Both the position numbers and the translations under genes were made by a program. Below are positions 45,502-59,460 of a stretch of DNA of 64,000 nucleotides, in pieces. Origin of the DNA: Strigamia acuminata. Its lineage: Eukaryota; Arthropoda; Chilopoda; Geophilomorpha; Linotaeniidae. The notes beneath the pieces were generated by a model. It searched no databases and had not been told where the DNA came from. It was given only the letters and a program-made list of their open reading frames with translations. The stretch is taken from positions 11,656,001-11,720,000 of the forward strand of contig OX442316.1 of NCBI GenBank assembly GCA_949358305.1, read 5' to 3'. Position 1 is the first letter of the stretch; each line of letters opens with the position of its first letter.

Positions 45502-45963
45502 TATACAGGGTGTCCTAAAAGTCTGCTTCCCTCCAAATATTTCCTGAGCAATTGCATCTAGGCCAACTTTGATGAAGCGATCGTATAGGAAGTTGGGTGA
45601 GAGCAATCCAATGACGTCATCAAATTTGACCTTGAAGTTCATTTTCAAGGTCATTTACTTGCTTACTTACGTTACTGCGATATCGCGCGTTCTGAAAAAT
45701 TTAACTTAAGATAACTAAGATAAGTTGTATAGTACTAATTTGATGGTGCTCTACAACTTTGTAATTGGAAATTTTGCTGTATTTTAAACGGTTTAAAAGT
45801 TAGCAAGTGAATGACCTTGAAAATGACCTTCAAGGTCAAATTTGATGACGTCATTGGATTGCTCTCACCCAACTTCCTATATGATCGCTTCATTAAAGTT
45901 GGCCTAGATGCAATTGCTCAGGAAATATTTGGAGGGAACCAGACTTTTAGGACACCCTGTATA
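45502..45963. mobile_element. 458-bp fold-back MITE with about 157-bp arms
   Basis: Arms 45504 to about 45660 and about 45803 to 45961 are inverted copies with roughly five differences. Ends read TACAGGGTGTCC...GGACACCCTGTA and are flanked by TA, as in Tc1/mariner-type MITEs. Each arm carries TGACGTCA (45612-45619, 45846-45853). The two matching short ORFs in opposite directions are just the arm read on both strands. High arm identity suggests recent activity. Confidence 0.85.
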
Positions 45964-48900
45964 CAAATCCGTTGGAAAACACTTGCAAGCAGATGCAGAT
46001 TCGTTGACGTTAGTGGTGATAAACCAATATAAAACTCGCAACTAACACTAGATAGCAAAAGTATAAAAGATACTAAAACTTTATTAGCCGAGACGGTGTA
46101 TGAGGGAGCTCTCTGAAAGGTTCTTTGATGTATGTACTTTAGATGGAGTACCAAACCGCAGACGGTAGGATGAGTAGTTAGGTTTGGGAGCTACTCGAAG
46201 AAAAATATATAGTTAGTTGTAAAGATATCTCGGGGTGCAAACGATTTAGCGGGTCAGCGACAAAACGCAGCCGTGCGAAACTGCAATGTGGAGGGACAAA
46301 ATTTTAAGAGCTTTCGAATAGCAGCAATCTGCAGTCTGTAGGGTTCGTGGGATACGAGCAAAACGGGTGTAAATTAACATAAGTGTCAATTTTATTTTAC
46401 TTTACATTGTGACTGGTGTGAAATAGCAGTTTGAGGTGCGCATTTGCATGTAAACTGTACTCATTCGCAGCTAAAAAGTAAAAGAATGCAACTAAAGTGT
46501 ACTTGTGCACATAACCAATTGGGCTTTTGCATCTAAATGGTGTGCATTAGGGGGGCATTTATCTATCCACACCTATTTTGTAAATAACGTGATATATGTC
46601 TTGCTGACATTGTTAACGGTGTAATTAAAATTACGTGGCCGGGGTTACAGTGTCATGATATTCTATGGTCGTTGCAAACAAATCTATTTATTTCACTAGA
46701 GATGTTCAGTGTCATTTTATTACAGTTGAAACGATAACAATGTCGTTACTGTTTAGTGTTTATTGCAAAAAGAATAAATATTAGCTTAATGCTGCGTACA
46801 GCTGTCTACTACATTTCAAATGCCATGAATCTAGTGTGGTAATAGTTGCACAAAGTAACTTTGAAGTCGTGACACCTGTTTCAGGCTTTCAGCCTACGTT
46901 GAATCTAGGTTAAGCCATCACTTTGCTCAATTAGGAATCGTAAAGACGTTTAGGTAAAGTTCAGCTGCTGTCGCCACACAAACACAGTACCGCACACACA
47001 ATTTCCATTTACAATTTTATTAAGAGCTTTTTTGTTCATTAAAGATTAAGTGCTTTCCAATTAAATTTTCTTTTTCAGATTAAAAAGAAACAAGCTAACA
47101 AAACCCGTTTTTTTTTTATTTATAAGTTTCTTATTTATGACTTAAGCTGTTTGGTGAATAGCCTGTTAAAGCTCTTGACGAGTTTTCTTCGAAAAGAAAA
47201 AATAAAGTAGGGGTATAGAGCAATTAATTTAAAGGAATTAGGTGCATTTTTGTTTAATCAAATGAATCTAATGAAGCTCGCATTGAAGTGCAAAATTGAG
47301 AATCGAAGTGGGGAGTGCAAAGTAGATTCTGAATAACCCTAATGATTTTATTAAGTGTGTTTGATGTATGCTGCTTAATTTCCTGTGTTTTCATACGAAT
47401 TTGGCATGTGCAGGAAATTCAAATTTCTTGAAGCCAATGTATAATTCAAGAGACATTAACCTGGTATGGAAAATAATCCAGAGATAAATTTAATAAACAG
47501 CCGAGTGTAAGAAAATAATCAAGTATCAGCTTGAAAAATGTGGGCAAGCTAGTGTTTGGTGGTCATGGTTTGGAAATCAATACGACTTGGTGGGAACAAA
47601 TCAATTCTTTTGCTATTCCATTTATGCAGGATGGGCTGAAGGGTGCGAAAAGTGCAGTGCATCAGAGAGCAATGATCAAATTTACGAGGGGCACAGTATC
47701 CTAGCATCATACATTTCTCTACTCAAGTGCAACTGCATTTGCCAGAGCAGAAATCAATTGCGATTTGCTTCCCCACTTGTCCTCATCCAATGACCCTGCC
47801 ACTTTTATCTACCTTTAAAGGCTGCTGTAAGTTTTTAAAAAAATATTTATGTTGGGTATCACATTCCATATTGCAGTCATTGAACAATTGAAATAAATTG
47901 TCGGTCAACTTGAATGAATGAATTTCTTGTTGCGCCATTGCGGACTGTATGCGAAAGCAGGGGCGATTTAATTTTGGTTCCAGTTGTTGCAGACTATGCA
48001 GATTTGTGCAGGTTTCGCGATGGAATTTAGTCGAAATGAGACAAAAGAGACACTATATAGTTTGGGGTTTGTTTTGCGCTGTGAAAATGCTCGCTCGTAG
48101 AGTCGCACTGTGAAATTAATTTGACTTCTTAATGGCACAATGGGGTTAATTACAAAAGTTCTAGTTTTAAGCAGTGGTAAATGAAATTAGACCATTAAGA
48201 GATGCAATAATATTTTATTTGTTTATCAGGTTTAAGGTCGGTGCGTGTATATACTGGTGGTAAATTATTTTATCATTATTTTAAAGGAAATCTCGTTTTT
48301 GATCCATTATCATTAAACAAATGGTGTCTGGCTCTCTTTCTTTCTCGAGAAATGCTGAGAACGGAAATGAAAAGCTTTTTCATCTCTGAGTACTGGATGG
48401 GGATTTATTTTTTTTAGTGACGTTTGCAGTTTAAAGTGAAACTCTCCGAGAAATGTCGTATTATTAAAGTAAGTTTAGGTTTGCCAGACACGAAACATTC
48501 TTTCAAAATATTTTTTTGGATTTTTTTATATGTAGGCCTACATTTTTTTTTGTTTAAAACAAAAATCAGTATGTATTTACAATGTATTAGTTGACGAGTT
48601 TACAATTCAAAAGCATTCAATAAGAGGCTTGACGCTGTCATATGCGTTTGAGATGACTCGGAAAAAGAATTTTCCGTGTGATTACATTGTGGAAAAACAG
48701 CAAGATGGAAAAACAACTTTAGTTTGACTATTTAGAAAGAGCAAAGAAAAAAAATCGATCCAAGAAAAAGAAATTTTTGATTTTTTTTTTCTTTATTGTT
48801 TTCATTGATCCTCTTCTTACGCATAACGTTTAGTCTGCAATTTTAAACTGAAGGAATAGAAAAAGAAAATTGAGTTTTTTTCTAAGATGTTAGTAAAATT

Positions 48901-51900
48901 TTGATGAAGAAGTTTGAGGACCCTTTAAAAAGACTTAAAATCCATTTTTAATTACGAGAATGGCGTGATGAATTGTCACACTTGTATTAACAGAGTATGT
49001 ATAACTGCCATAACTGACCAAACTCGAGATTAATTTATCTAAATATTAACTGCAGCGTACTTTGTTTAGAGTTATTACCGGTATAGTTCAGCTGAATTGA
49101 GGAAAAGCTCCGATTAATGATTTTAACATTAGTGCAGAGTCGACAGATGCTTTCTTGTGCTTCTTTTCTCTATCTGACTTGTTTGTTGGCACGACGACAT
49201 TTTTACGCTACACATGCCGCATTAGATCGTCAGAATATTTTCTCTTTCGTCAATTCAATTGCACTTTTCTCGCTTGGAAAATTGCAGTGGCAAGGCATTT
49301 CCAATTATTAACGTGCGCTTTCTTTCAAAATATTGAGATTTGCTTGATTCTTTAAAATTTAGTAAACACATCTTATATTTGCTGGCAATAAACGTTTTGC
49401 GCAAAAAGCGATTAAGATGCCAACCATTTTCAATTTTTAAAGTTGAGAAGTTTTTCTTTCTTACACAACAAAATGAGGTTTTGCACTTGTCTATTTGATG
49501 ATGTCAATGATTGAGTTATGGTGGTTGTTTCGAATACACCGAGTGCTACTTGGTAAGTAACGAGGCAGTAACCAATGTGGTTTCAGTGAGTGGACGCCAC
49601 AGGAAGGCAGTCTAGATGCAAATCATGAATTTCCTATGATTACAATCCGAAAATAGAGCTGTTGGTAACGTGTAGAGTCTATACCTTTAACTTTCCCTGA
49701 TTAAATTCAATTAGTTCACTTTTACTTCGCAATCGAAGTTTTAATAATGCACATTTGACATCATTAATTTACTCCGATTACAAATTTGCATCATTTGATT
49801 CACGTCATTAACGTTTTCATAGATTTTACCTTGTTTATTAAAGGGGCGAAGTACATGATTATGTACTCTTGGTGTAGGTAATCAATTCCAATCTAAAGAG
49901 TGTCTCTATTAATCATTAATACCAACCACTTTAGTTGCTAGCTTGTTTTCGAGGTTTCTTCTCAATCTAAAAGTTGTTAATGAGTTTTATAAGTTCAGCA
50001 AATGAAGATACTATTGAAAAAATGTAAATAACATACTTGTAAATTTTTTTGGGACTATTTGTGTCGAAATGTTGTATAGCTAACGTAGTCAATAAAACTG
50101 GGTATTCGAGATAAGTGAGCAGTGAATGGTGGCAACTTATCTAGGTTCATTGAAGCAAACCAATGGGATGTTTGGGTCTTGTGGCGTCCGAGCCAAGAAA
50201 TTATATTACCTTCCGCCCCATCGTTTTTCTATGAAGTCGGCTAGTGATGGACGGACATTTTCCTATATACGCAAAAACCACAATGCAGGCAGCTGAACCT
50301 ATGTTTGCTAACAAACATTGCAGGTTTACTGCTTAAGCGTGCAAAACTAACTTTCCTCGCTGCTCTTCCAATGCCACTCTATTGATTTCGTATGGATTGG
50401 ACGCAGTTTCGTTTTATACTACATTTTATATTCGGCACCATTGTGTAACATTAGAATAGTTAAATTTGCCATAAAAACTAGCTCGTGATGAATAAATAAA
50501 ATTAAAGGTGTGATAAAGACCTCTTAGGTTTCTTTTGTTTTCGTAATATGTTGATTAGTTCGTCCTTTTACAACACAGCGATGGGAAATATGTGTTTGAA
50601 GATGAGTTGCGATAAGATAAAGAATCTAGCTGCTGGATAAAGCGTTTAAATTGCAAACATGTGATAAGGGAATAAATGACTGGAAATGAGCAGTTTTCTA
50701 AAAATTTTGCTTTATAATTAAGTATCTTTAAGCGTTGGTTTTTTAAATTTCTCTTTCGCTTATGTTTATTTATTACATGTAAAGAAGAATAGTCTGGTTG
50801 AGGCATGATGATATTGCAGGGAGATAAAGCTAAATGGCAGGTCGGTAAAGTTTAATGTTGGCAGTGATAACTACTCTGCATATATTATGTATCGCTAAAT
50901 CAGCGGATGAAGAAGAGAAGGAAAACACCAGAGCTCTTATTTACTAATGTGGAAGCGACGATAAAATTTGATTTACCGGTGACAGGAATGGATTTTATAT
51001 CAAGAACCGTCAATATTAGGATGTTTTGAGATATATTGCTCAAGATGTCAATACCAGCACGGTAATAGGACAGAAGTAGCGGGGCACCTGCACTGGGGAC
51101 CGAAATTTGAATTACATAAATAAAATTGAAACATCTTGGAGACGGGAGAGGAAATTGATGCAAAAATTTATCTTCATTCGGGCAGTTCTCTGCTTTTAAT
51201 CTGTTCTTAATGATAGGATTAAAATAAGTTAGGGTATTTACGATTGGGAAGCGTTTGCGTGATTTATGAACTGTTAAAGAAGTATTTTGTGGCGAGTCGA
51301 AGCAGAGACTCGAATTTCGTACCTCCCGAGTCCTGATGGATCGGAAACCGACGACGAAGACAAGATAAAGAGATTGTCAACAAACTTGAAAAAAAAGCAT
51401 CATTGAACTTAAATATGGCCGTCCTCTCTTTTTTATTTTACTATTTGAGGGAGGAAAAAATTGAGCGTTTTGGCTATCGTCCAATATATTAGAATTTCTT
51501 GTCGGATAAACGAAGGAATGAACTTTACACATTTTTCGTTTTAAACAGTGATAATCCGGTTGGTTGAGCGGGTTTGCTAGTTGCATTGTATTGTTGACAC
51601 TTAGCATGGTCATGAATTAAACGTTTGAGTACAAGATAAGTGTGTTTACAGTTTGAGCAGAAGACTTAACTTTGTTTGTTGACACGGCAAAGCCAGTAAG
51701 TTGTAACTTATGCCTTTGTGTACGTATTGTTAATGTTGTCCATACTTTAAAGTTTTTAAAAAAATATGTGAAATTTAAGAAGCGAGATTTTAAGAACATG
51801 CTATCTGTAGGTGGCAAATTATGCATATTAATGTCTTGAAAATTATACGAGGAAGAAAACATCTCCATTCTGCCAAACGACTTGTTTACATGGGTAATTG

Positions 51901-54527
51901 CGGTAAACAAAATAATTAGGTCAGTAATTTTGAGATTTTATGTGAATTTTGACTTCTTTTTTTCCTTTCGGACAACTTTAAGAAATTTTTTGTTGCTATG
52001 TTGACGCCATGAGTAATTTTTTTTTTTATATATAAAAAAAAAGTGTAATTTGAACGTGTCAGCTGTTTTTGGACAAGTTTCCAGTTTGTATGTGATATGA
52101 CATGCTTCAATGCCACTGGTTCAATATTTTCCTCATATTGAATTTAGTTTTTTAGTGCTACACACTACTTTATTTTATAGCGGAGACAATTGTCCTGAAA
52201 TCTGTTCCATAGACTTGAGAATGCTTTTAAATGATGGTTTAAACTTTATAGGGATTAAATTTAAATCTGAAATGTTAGAGACTTTGATTTAACTCAAGAT
52301 GAAGTTTTTGACTTGTCAGGAAACAAATTGTAAAGCTTTTAATGCAAGTGGGATAACGCTTAAATTAATTATGTTGCGGTTTGCTTCTATTCCATTGTAC
52401 CGCGTGGAAGTGTAATTGTTAGGCAAAATTCGTGGTCATTGGATTGATTTCCGGGTCCAAAGTGTTTTCTTTTCACCCGGATTAAGAATTTATGGTTTTA
52501 AATTCTTTCCAGCCGTTGGTAATGAACAGTTTCCTTGTTTCTAAATTCCAACAAGACACAAAGTAGTTCATCAAGCAGGAAATGTGGACATTTTTGGGAA
52601 TTAATGGTTAAGAATTTTTGGAATTTTAGATGAATGGTTAAACAAAAAAAATATTTTGCTCACGAATAAAATATGTAGACAAAACTAATAAGTGTAATTG
52701 CTGCAACGAAGTCAGTCAATATTTAAAGGTTTCCTGGAAAATTTTGTTTTTCTTGTGTTTTCCTACATTTTTGGCAGGAAATTAAAAAAATTATAAATGA
52801 TTGCGATATTTTTTTAAATTTCAATTCCATTTTATGGGTTTCCATAAAATTCTTAGTCTCAACATGTTATCTGCAGTCCCATGTGACCTTTCCTGTTTAA
52901 TTCAATGTAATAAACTGTTTTTTTTTTGTGTGTCTTTTTTTCTTTCTGTTAGCCTTGAGTTATAGTTGTTGTCTTTGAATCCAACCACAACTACAAAACT
53001 AGCTCTCTTGTGAAAAAATGTCTTGTTGTTGAAGCGCAGTAAAGCTTTTGGGGCAGCTGAAGACAAACAATGTTTTAAAGAATACAGCACATTTCAAGCT
53101 CCTGATCGAGTTCAACTATTTGCTTTATGTCTTTTATTGGTTGGACAAATAAAATAAACCAAGTTTAAAGTGAAGTGACTTTGTTTGATATCACTTTTTG
53201 TGTTTATAAATTATCAGCGTTTTTCGCCCAACACATTTCCTTTCATTTAAGCAATTTCATTTAGATGTGAGAAAAGATAAGTTTGGACCGCTGCGACATT
53301 GATAAAATAGCTGACTGTGGGTTTCCATCTTTTTGGTTATGACGCTGCTACAATTTCTTTTCCATTGCTACGGCCATTATGCTAGTGTTGGGGCAAAGTC
53401 GATTTTCATCGTCTTTCGCCACCAATCATTTCTGTGCGGGGTGTCTTGGGATAGAACTACACTTAATCCGCGTTGCACAGCATTACTCAATGTCACCCAC
53501 AGGAACATCACTGTGAAAGGAAGGAAATATGGAAGTTGTAATTTAAATGAAATTTTAATGTAAATATTTAAAAAGTAATGATAAAGTGATATGATTTGCA
53601 TGCCAAAATGCCCATCAAATTAAAACCAAAGTTTTAAATTCGCAAATACCACTTTAGGAATACGTAATTTTTATTTTTTTTCAAATACAAGTTGATAAAT
53701 GTTAATGAATTTTTAATACGCAGCAATCAAAAGTGATGTAGAACGGTATAAATTATTAATGAAAAATATCAAGATGAAAGGTGGTGGGAAATTATAATCG
53801 GTTGGACGACATCAATATAGTCTCTAGTCACAATTATGACTGAAAGTATTGCAATTTAAGCGCTTAGTGTGATATCGAATTTGCTGATGAACCTAAAAAT
53901 TACCACCGCATTAAAACTGTTGATTTAGTATGTTTTAGTTTTGAGAAAATGCAAAGAGAAATTGTTTTTCTTTTGGAAGATTTTAAAATGCACTTTGTTT
54001 TAAGTTACAACACGAAGTGTATAATCCGATTAGGTTGATTTGGAGGTAAACAAAAAGGGTAAAATTTATAGGTTTTTAAAGCAAATGCGTCTTGAGAAGT
54101 TGAAATTTTGGCTGAAAGGAGAAGCGTGTTCAATTTAAAACATCATACATCAAAAATGTTTTGAATTGCTAATGAGAAAAGGTCAGTAAAATGGTGATGA
54201 AACGGGCGATTTACTGACATGAGTTCACCGAGCGAAGATATTCTTTATGATTAGGAATGCGATCTTAACACCTGGTTTGATAATTTGCCAAACTTACCAC
54301 ACTCTATTTCATTCTTTTCTTTTTCTTACCTTTTTCTTTTTTCAAAACTTTTTTCAACTCAATCTCTTTCCGTTTCATTAGCTTAGTCACTTTCTTTGCG
54401 TTCCTTTTCATTGTTATTGGTTAGCTGCCTTGAATTCCGAAACATGTGTCTGTGGGGACGTTTAATTTGGGTCTGGCATTATCGACAAAAGGTGAAATTA
54501 AATAAAAATAAAAATAATCATGTTTTT

Positions 54528-54546
54528 AAAAAAAAAAAAAAAAAAA
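54528..54546 (+). repeat. Poly-A tract
   Basis: 19 A in a row, preceded by AT-rich DNA. No retroposed body was recognised upstream. Confidence 0.85.
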
Positions 54547-55197
54547 TTTTCGAAAAATGCCTCATATAAGCTTAAACCCAATATGTAATCAGCTCACAGC
54601 ACTGGGAATTTCGATTAGATCGAATGTAATTCGCAGAGTGATGTTAATGTCAATAGTGTGACATAACCTAATGATTTTGTGTATGTTTTGATAAATGTTT
54701 TTCCCTTCCCCTTGGTTTTCAGGCTTAATCTAATATTTCAGATGGCAGTACGGCCTTTTTTTTAATTTAAAAAAGTATTCTCAGTTCTTACGAGAAGCAA
54801 TTTTTTGATAAATTCTGAAGAATGTTTTTAAATTTGTATTTGGACGGTCTGATGCTCGTTGCAGAAAAACTATTTTCGCTTGGACTGTTCTGGGTCGAGC
54901 GAGCTGCGCACACTCATTACAAGTCGGTTTCCGGAAAGAGAAAAACCGCACGACTCACCTGACATCAGTTTGACGTCATAAACGAATTTGTAGTTGAATA
55001 GTATATTCCTGCGAGGCGTGTAACTGATTGTCGTGCCTACAATCTGATCAACACGATTTGCATTCAGTCGGTGCCCAGGTGCCGTCTTAACCTTTGGGCT
55101 AAATGGACTGTAGCCAAGGCCTCAACAGCAGTTTTTAAGGCTACTTTATCCACTTGAATTATTAATTTTGTCGTAAACAAATTTGCTTTTTCAACAT

Positions 55198-55222
55198 TTT
55201 ATTTATTTATTTATTTATTTTA
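55198..55222 (+). repeat. (TTTA)n microsatellite
   Basis: About five to six TTTA units. Confidence 0.8.
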
Positions 55223-56882
55223 CTTATTTATGAGCAACGATCTTCGGTTGAAAGATAGTTAGACGCCGCACTTTCTCGGTGTAATTCTCGAACCTTATCT
55301 GTGATCAAAAGATTTTCTTACCCCCTTTCCAATAATTGTTTTTCTCCTTGATCATCTGATCAGAGCTTTCAACTTTGTTCATCCAGCTTTAAAAATCACT
55401 TCTTCAGGCTGGCTCTCCAGACAAACACACTCTTTCGCCTTTCTCTTATCGTACCAGGATTAATCTACAGTTCTCTCCTTGCCCACCAGCCTGCTATTGT
55501 GTTTGTAATTAGGACTTATGCGCCAATTCATCATTTTGACACTTTTCTTTGAAGATGTTTGTGAGGTCTGGTACTGCTGAGTCGTGTTTCTAGTTTCCAT
55601 TTGTTCTCCTGTGGAATAGTAACTTTGTTAAGAGGCTTTTTGCGTGAATATTTTTAAATTTGGATTATCCATGGGAGTTGGTTCTGTAGAAGATTTGCAC
55701 GACATTAGCAGACGGGATTTTTTTTTCCCAAACTGGTAATTCGGTGTTTTATTAAATAAAGGAAAAAAGAAATTCTGACTTTACGCTTTGATGCGCCGTG
55801 TCATCACGCCCTGGCTTTTGAACCCACATGCGCAGATCTAATTTTCCAACACTTAGATCTTGCTTGAATCGTGGATTGGATGGATTGAAGCAAAAAATAG
55901 AAATGTGTTGAAATAAAAAATTTATGATTAATTGCCAAATGAAGTAAATTTGCGCGCCCGTAGACATGATACGAAAACAAACATTTTCTCGGCGCTAAAC
56001 AAATATTTTTATTGTGCAATATTAAAAGAAAAGTTTGTATTTTTTTTCTTCTCTATCAGATGCCACACCCAACCTAGCACATTAACTGTAGTAACAAACG
56101 AAATGGAATGAGTTGTTGGAAGGGTGGTGTTTAAAATTTGTCGCTTGACCATATGGTTATAATTATTTTTTGAGAAATGAAATGTGTGACCAATCCAGGA
56201 TGTTATTGTCATAGCAGATTGGTGGTCATTTGGAGTATAACACCAGATGTTGTCAGTGTTCTCTTGATGTGAGAAACGTGTCTCATCTAGCAGAGCTGCA
56301 GTGCCCTTCTTTCTGAGAATGGATTTTTCTTTCGATCGACATAAAAAAGACAGTAGAGTTTTATTTTCTTGTGTGGCGACGGTTTTCTCACAACGTGTGC
56401 TACTGCAAAAGACCGTCCTTCTCCACGTACAGGTGCGAATAAATAGAGAAATACTTGTGTCAATTGTGAAGGTATTTGATTACGCATTGCTCATGAGCTT
56501 ATCTGGGGGTTTTCTCTGGACCTTTGAAATGTCCACAGTTCAAGTTCAGTGATATGGGTGACAGGTGAAATAGCAGGTTGAAGACAGTAAGGTTGAAGAG
56601 TAAGGTAGATAGATGGGTGAGCGTTTTCTGTGTAGTGTTGGACAGTTTTGCAATCAAAAAATGTCAAAAGCTCAAAAGTTTCGCTAAGATCCAATAAAAT
56701 GGATAAATGAAGCGATTGTGTGACGTCGCAATTGACTCCTATTGATTTCAGTGCGATCTTTTATTTTATTTTTTTTTATTTTTTTACACAAAAAAAGTGT
56801 TGGAAAAATTATTTTTTTGTTTGCTGCTGTTGAAAATGATGATGAAAACTTCGTTTAATTTTATTTATACAGCAATGACCTG

Positions 56883-57163
56883 TTAAAGGTCAACTCTAGC
56901 ATACCTGTGCCAAACGCGACGTCGCAAAGTTCCGGCTTTTGAAGGCGCGCATGCACATGTTATTCACAGCAATCAAAGAGCTTAACTTGAATCTGCCATA
57001 TTTAATACCGCCCGATGACGTCGCATGATTCATGAAACATAAACAAATGTTTTCCGATTTGCGCAAATGCGGTGCAAATGATTAATGAAAACATTTGAAT
57101 AAGTAAATAGTGATTTTCTTTTAATTGGGAACAAGATTGCCACTGAGTACACTTGACCTTTAA
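56883..57163. mobile_element. Possible 281-bp MITE with short TTAA-type ends
   Basis: TTAAAGGTCAA (56883-56893) and its exact complement (57153-57163) bracket a GC-richer interior containing GACGTCGCA-type motifs at 56918 and 57016. Only 11 bp of inverted end is exact, so chance is not excluded. Confidence 0.35.
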
Positions 57164-57980
57164 GTCTTAGGTATGGATTAGGCTCGGGACAATCTGATTA
57201 CGTTGAAATGTCCACGCGCAAATGATTTTCTAAAGCTGTGTGCTTAATTACGTTTGTGTTTGTTTTGATTCAAATAAAATGATGCATTTGCAGTAAAATT
57301 TGGTTGGTGTGGCGAGTCGTTCCGACCTAACTATGTTATTGATTCGATGGTTGTTGGTATCAGGGGTCATCTCCCACTGGAAATGAGAGATGAAAATATC
57401 TCGACCGCCGTTGGGAATTTCGCTAGGTGCACTGATGAAACTTCTATGGGATATTGATGTAAAACATTAAATAATAGATATAAATACCTTAATTTAAAAT
57501 TGCAGTCGTGTTGAAGCTTGTCGTGACTTAATGGTTTTTCTTCTGCTTTCTCTCTGTTTCTATGTTCAATGAATAGGAGTTGTACATAGGAGAGTGTATT
57601 CTACGTTATTCTTTCTCTTTGTCACGAATGTTAATTTTTTCTGGAAAATTGCCAACTCATAAAAATGAAAAAATAGTACTAACGCATTAAAGAAGCTGCA
57701 GGTGCAGAAGAATTTTAGTCATTAGGCCTAAACCTTTTTTTTTTTTCGTTGGAGCGAAGTTTAAAGTCGATATGATATTAAAGAATGAATTAAACGAACA
57801 AATTAAACTTGTTCGAGATTATGAATGTTTTTTTTTTGTATTGATGTTTTTTGCTCAATAATTCTTTTTCCTGTTGTTTATTTACCGGTGTTTATTTTAG
57901 TGATCAAAATATGATAAAATACTGATCGCCCTTAAATTTTTACATGTAATCTTATTGCACAGCTGCAGTGCGCATCACGT

Positions 57981-57983
<3 letters not shown>

Positions 57984-58012
<29 letters not shown>
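57984..58012 (+). repeat. Poly-T tract
   Basis: 29 T in a row, the longest homopolymer seen. Confidence 0.9.
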
Positions 58013-59227
58013 GAGGTTTTTAATTAAATTTTTGTGTTTGAAAATAAATATTTAAAACTTTAAAGAATTTAATTTTTTGATCGTTTAAGCTCCCATTTCC
58101 TGATTTGCTTTTTTTCCACGTAACCAATTTTTATTTTTTTTTCTTGGTTTAATTTTTCTTATGTATTAGGCATTTAAATTGCATTAGAATTCAATATGCA
58201 AAATTAGTGTCTGGAAAGCTTAACAGAAATTATTCACTTTAATAGCTCACTCTTCCAAATGTTGCTTATTCTCCTTTAAAATACTGATTACCTCATTGCA
58301 TTACTTTCTTCTGGCTTTTGGTCGTCATGGAAACGCTTCCGCCCCATGGTCAAAACAAAAGGTGAATTTTGCATGAAATCTGAAAACTACGTCGGGTGAC
58401 TGAAGTATGCTGATTTTTGCCACGGGGATAATTTATGACACCGGGTTGATCCATATCATCTTTAACTTCATTCTAACACATTTTTATTTTTAATATTTTA
58501 TTTCCTCAGCCTTTTTTTTTTAGGCTTTATTTATTTTTTATTATTCGTTCAACACAATTTGTTCTGCGCATCATCATTCTGTCTTTTTTTTTGTTACTTT
58601 TTATTTTATATTTATTTTTCTTTTTCATTATTTTTAAAAGAGATAAAATTTTAAACCTTAAAATTCATAAGTCGTTTGGATGTTGTGAGGAAATGGCATC
58701 TCAGTTTTTTCTGTACAGTCTCGAGTACGTTAGCTGTTCTCAATGAATAATTTATACTTTTAAATAACACAGTTATCTTACTTGATTCCTTAAACAAAAT
58801 AAACATGAAATCTGATTTATTTTCAGAAAATACAGGAGATTTATGGACTCTATCCATTTTTTTAAACCTATTTTGTTGCATTTTTATAACAACTGCATTG
58901 GAAAAGAACTTAGAAACCCAACGAAATGCGTCTAGTTCGTGTATCGTTTTAGTACGTGCGAGTCGAAAGATATAGACAAGTTGCGTGACTGTGTAAGACT
59001 GCTTTATCTTTAATTCACCCTGGTTGTGGAATTGGTCGGACAAGGGGTAGTGTGGGTAATGGAGATGGGTTGACTCCGAAGTTCTCGGGGTTGTTTAATT
59101 TTAAATTTTATGTAGATTGGTCTGGCAGCTAAATTAAATGTTTTTGTTTCGATTTGGAAGATAAAAACATATAAACGTAAAAATGTTTTCATTTCCGCGT
59201 GTAGTACCGTATATGTTGGCTGCGTTG

Positions 59228-59460
59228 GCTGATTGCTTTGCTGCGCTGCCCCTGATATAGCCTTGCTGTGCTCCTCCTGATATGCCTTGCTGTGCTGCCC
59301 CTGGTGCTTTGCTGCGCTGCTCTTGATCACTTGCTGCGCTGCCCCTAATTCTTCGATCTACTTCCCCTAATGCTCTGATGTGCTGCTCCTTAAGCATTTC
59401 CGTGCTTCTCCCGATGGATTTGTGTTGCTGCTGGTGCTTTGCTATGTTGCCCCTGACGTG
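59228..59460. repeat. Imperfect minisatellite, unit about 25-30 bp
   Basis: Repeats of a TTGCTGCGCTGCCCCTGAT-like unit. Minus-strand translation gives GAAQQ-type repeats (59134-59397), but no splice or start context supports a protein. Confidence 0.65.

Larger units (their letters stand above)
45964..56882. other. Long stretch without recognised genes
   Basis: Plus strand rich in T and G, with short unrecognised ORFs. A perfect CRE lies at 54971-54978 within a GC-richer patch (about 54880-55060). Poly-A at 54528-54546 and (TTTA)n at 55198-55222. Probably intronic. Confidence 0.4.

Noticed and set aside
45424-46032. Two ORFs with the same MTLKM.FKVKFDDVIGLL product in opposite directions
   Set aside because: This is the arm of the 458-bp MITE read on each strand, not a duplicated gene.
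54528-54546. Poly-A tail of a retroposed gene or SINE
   Set aside because: No recognisable body, A/B boxes or target duplication upstream; treated as a simple homopolymer.
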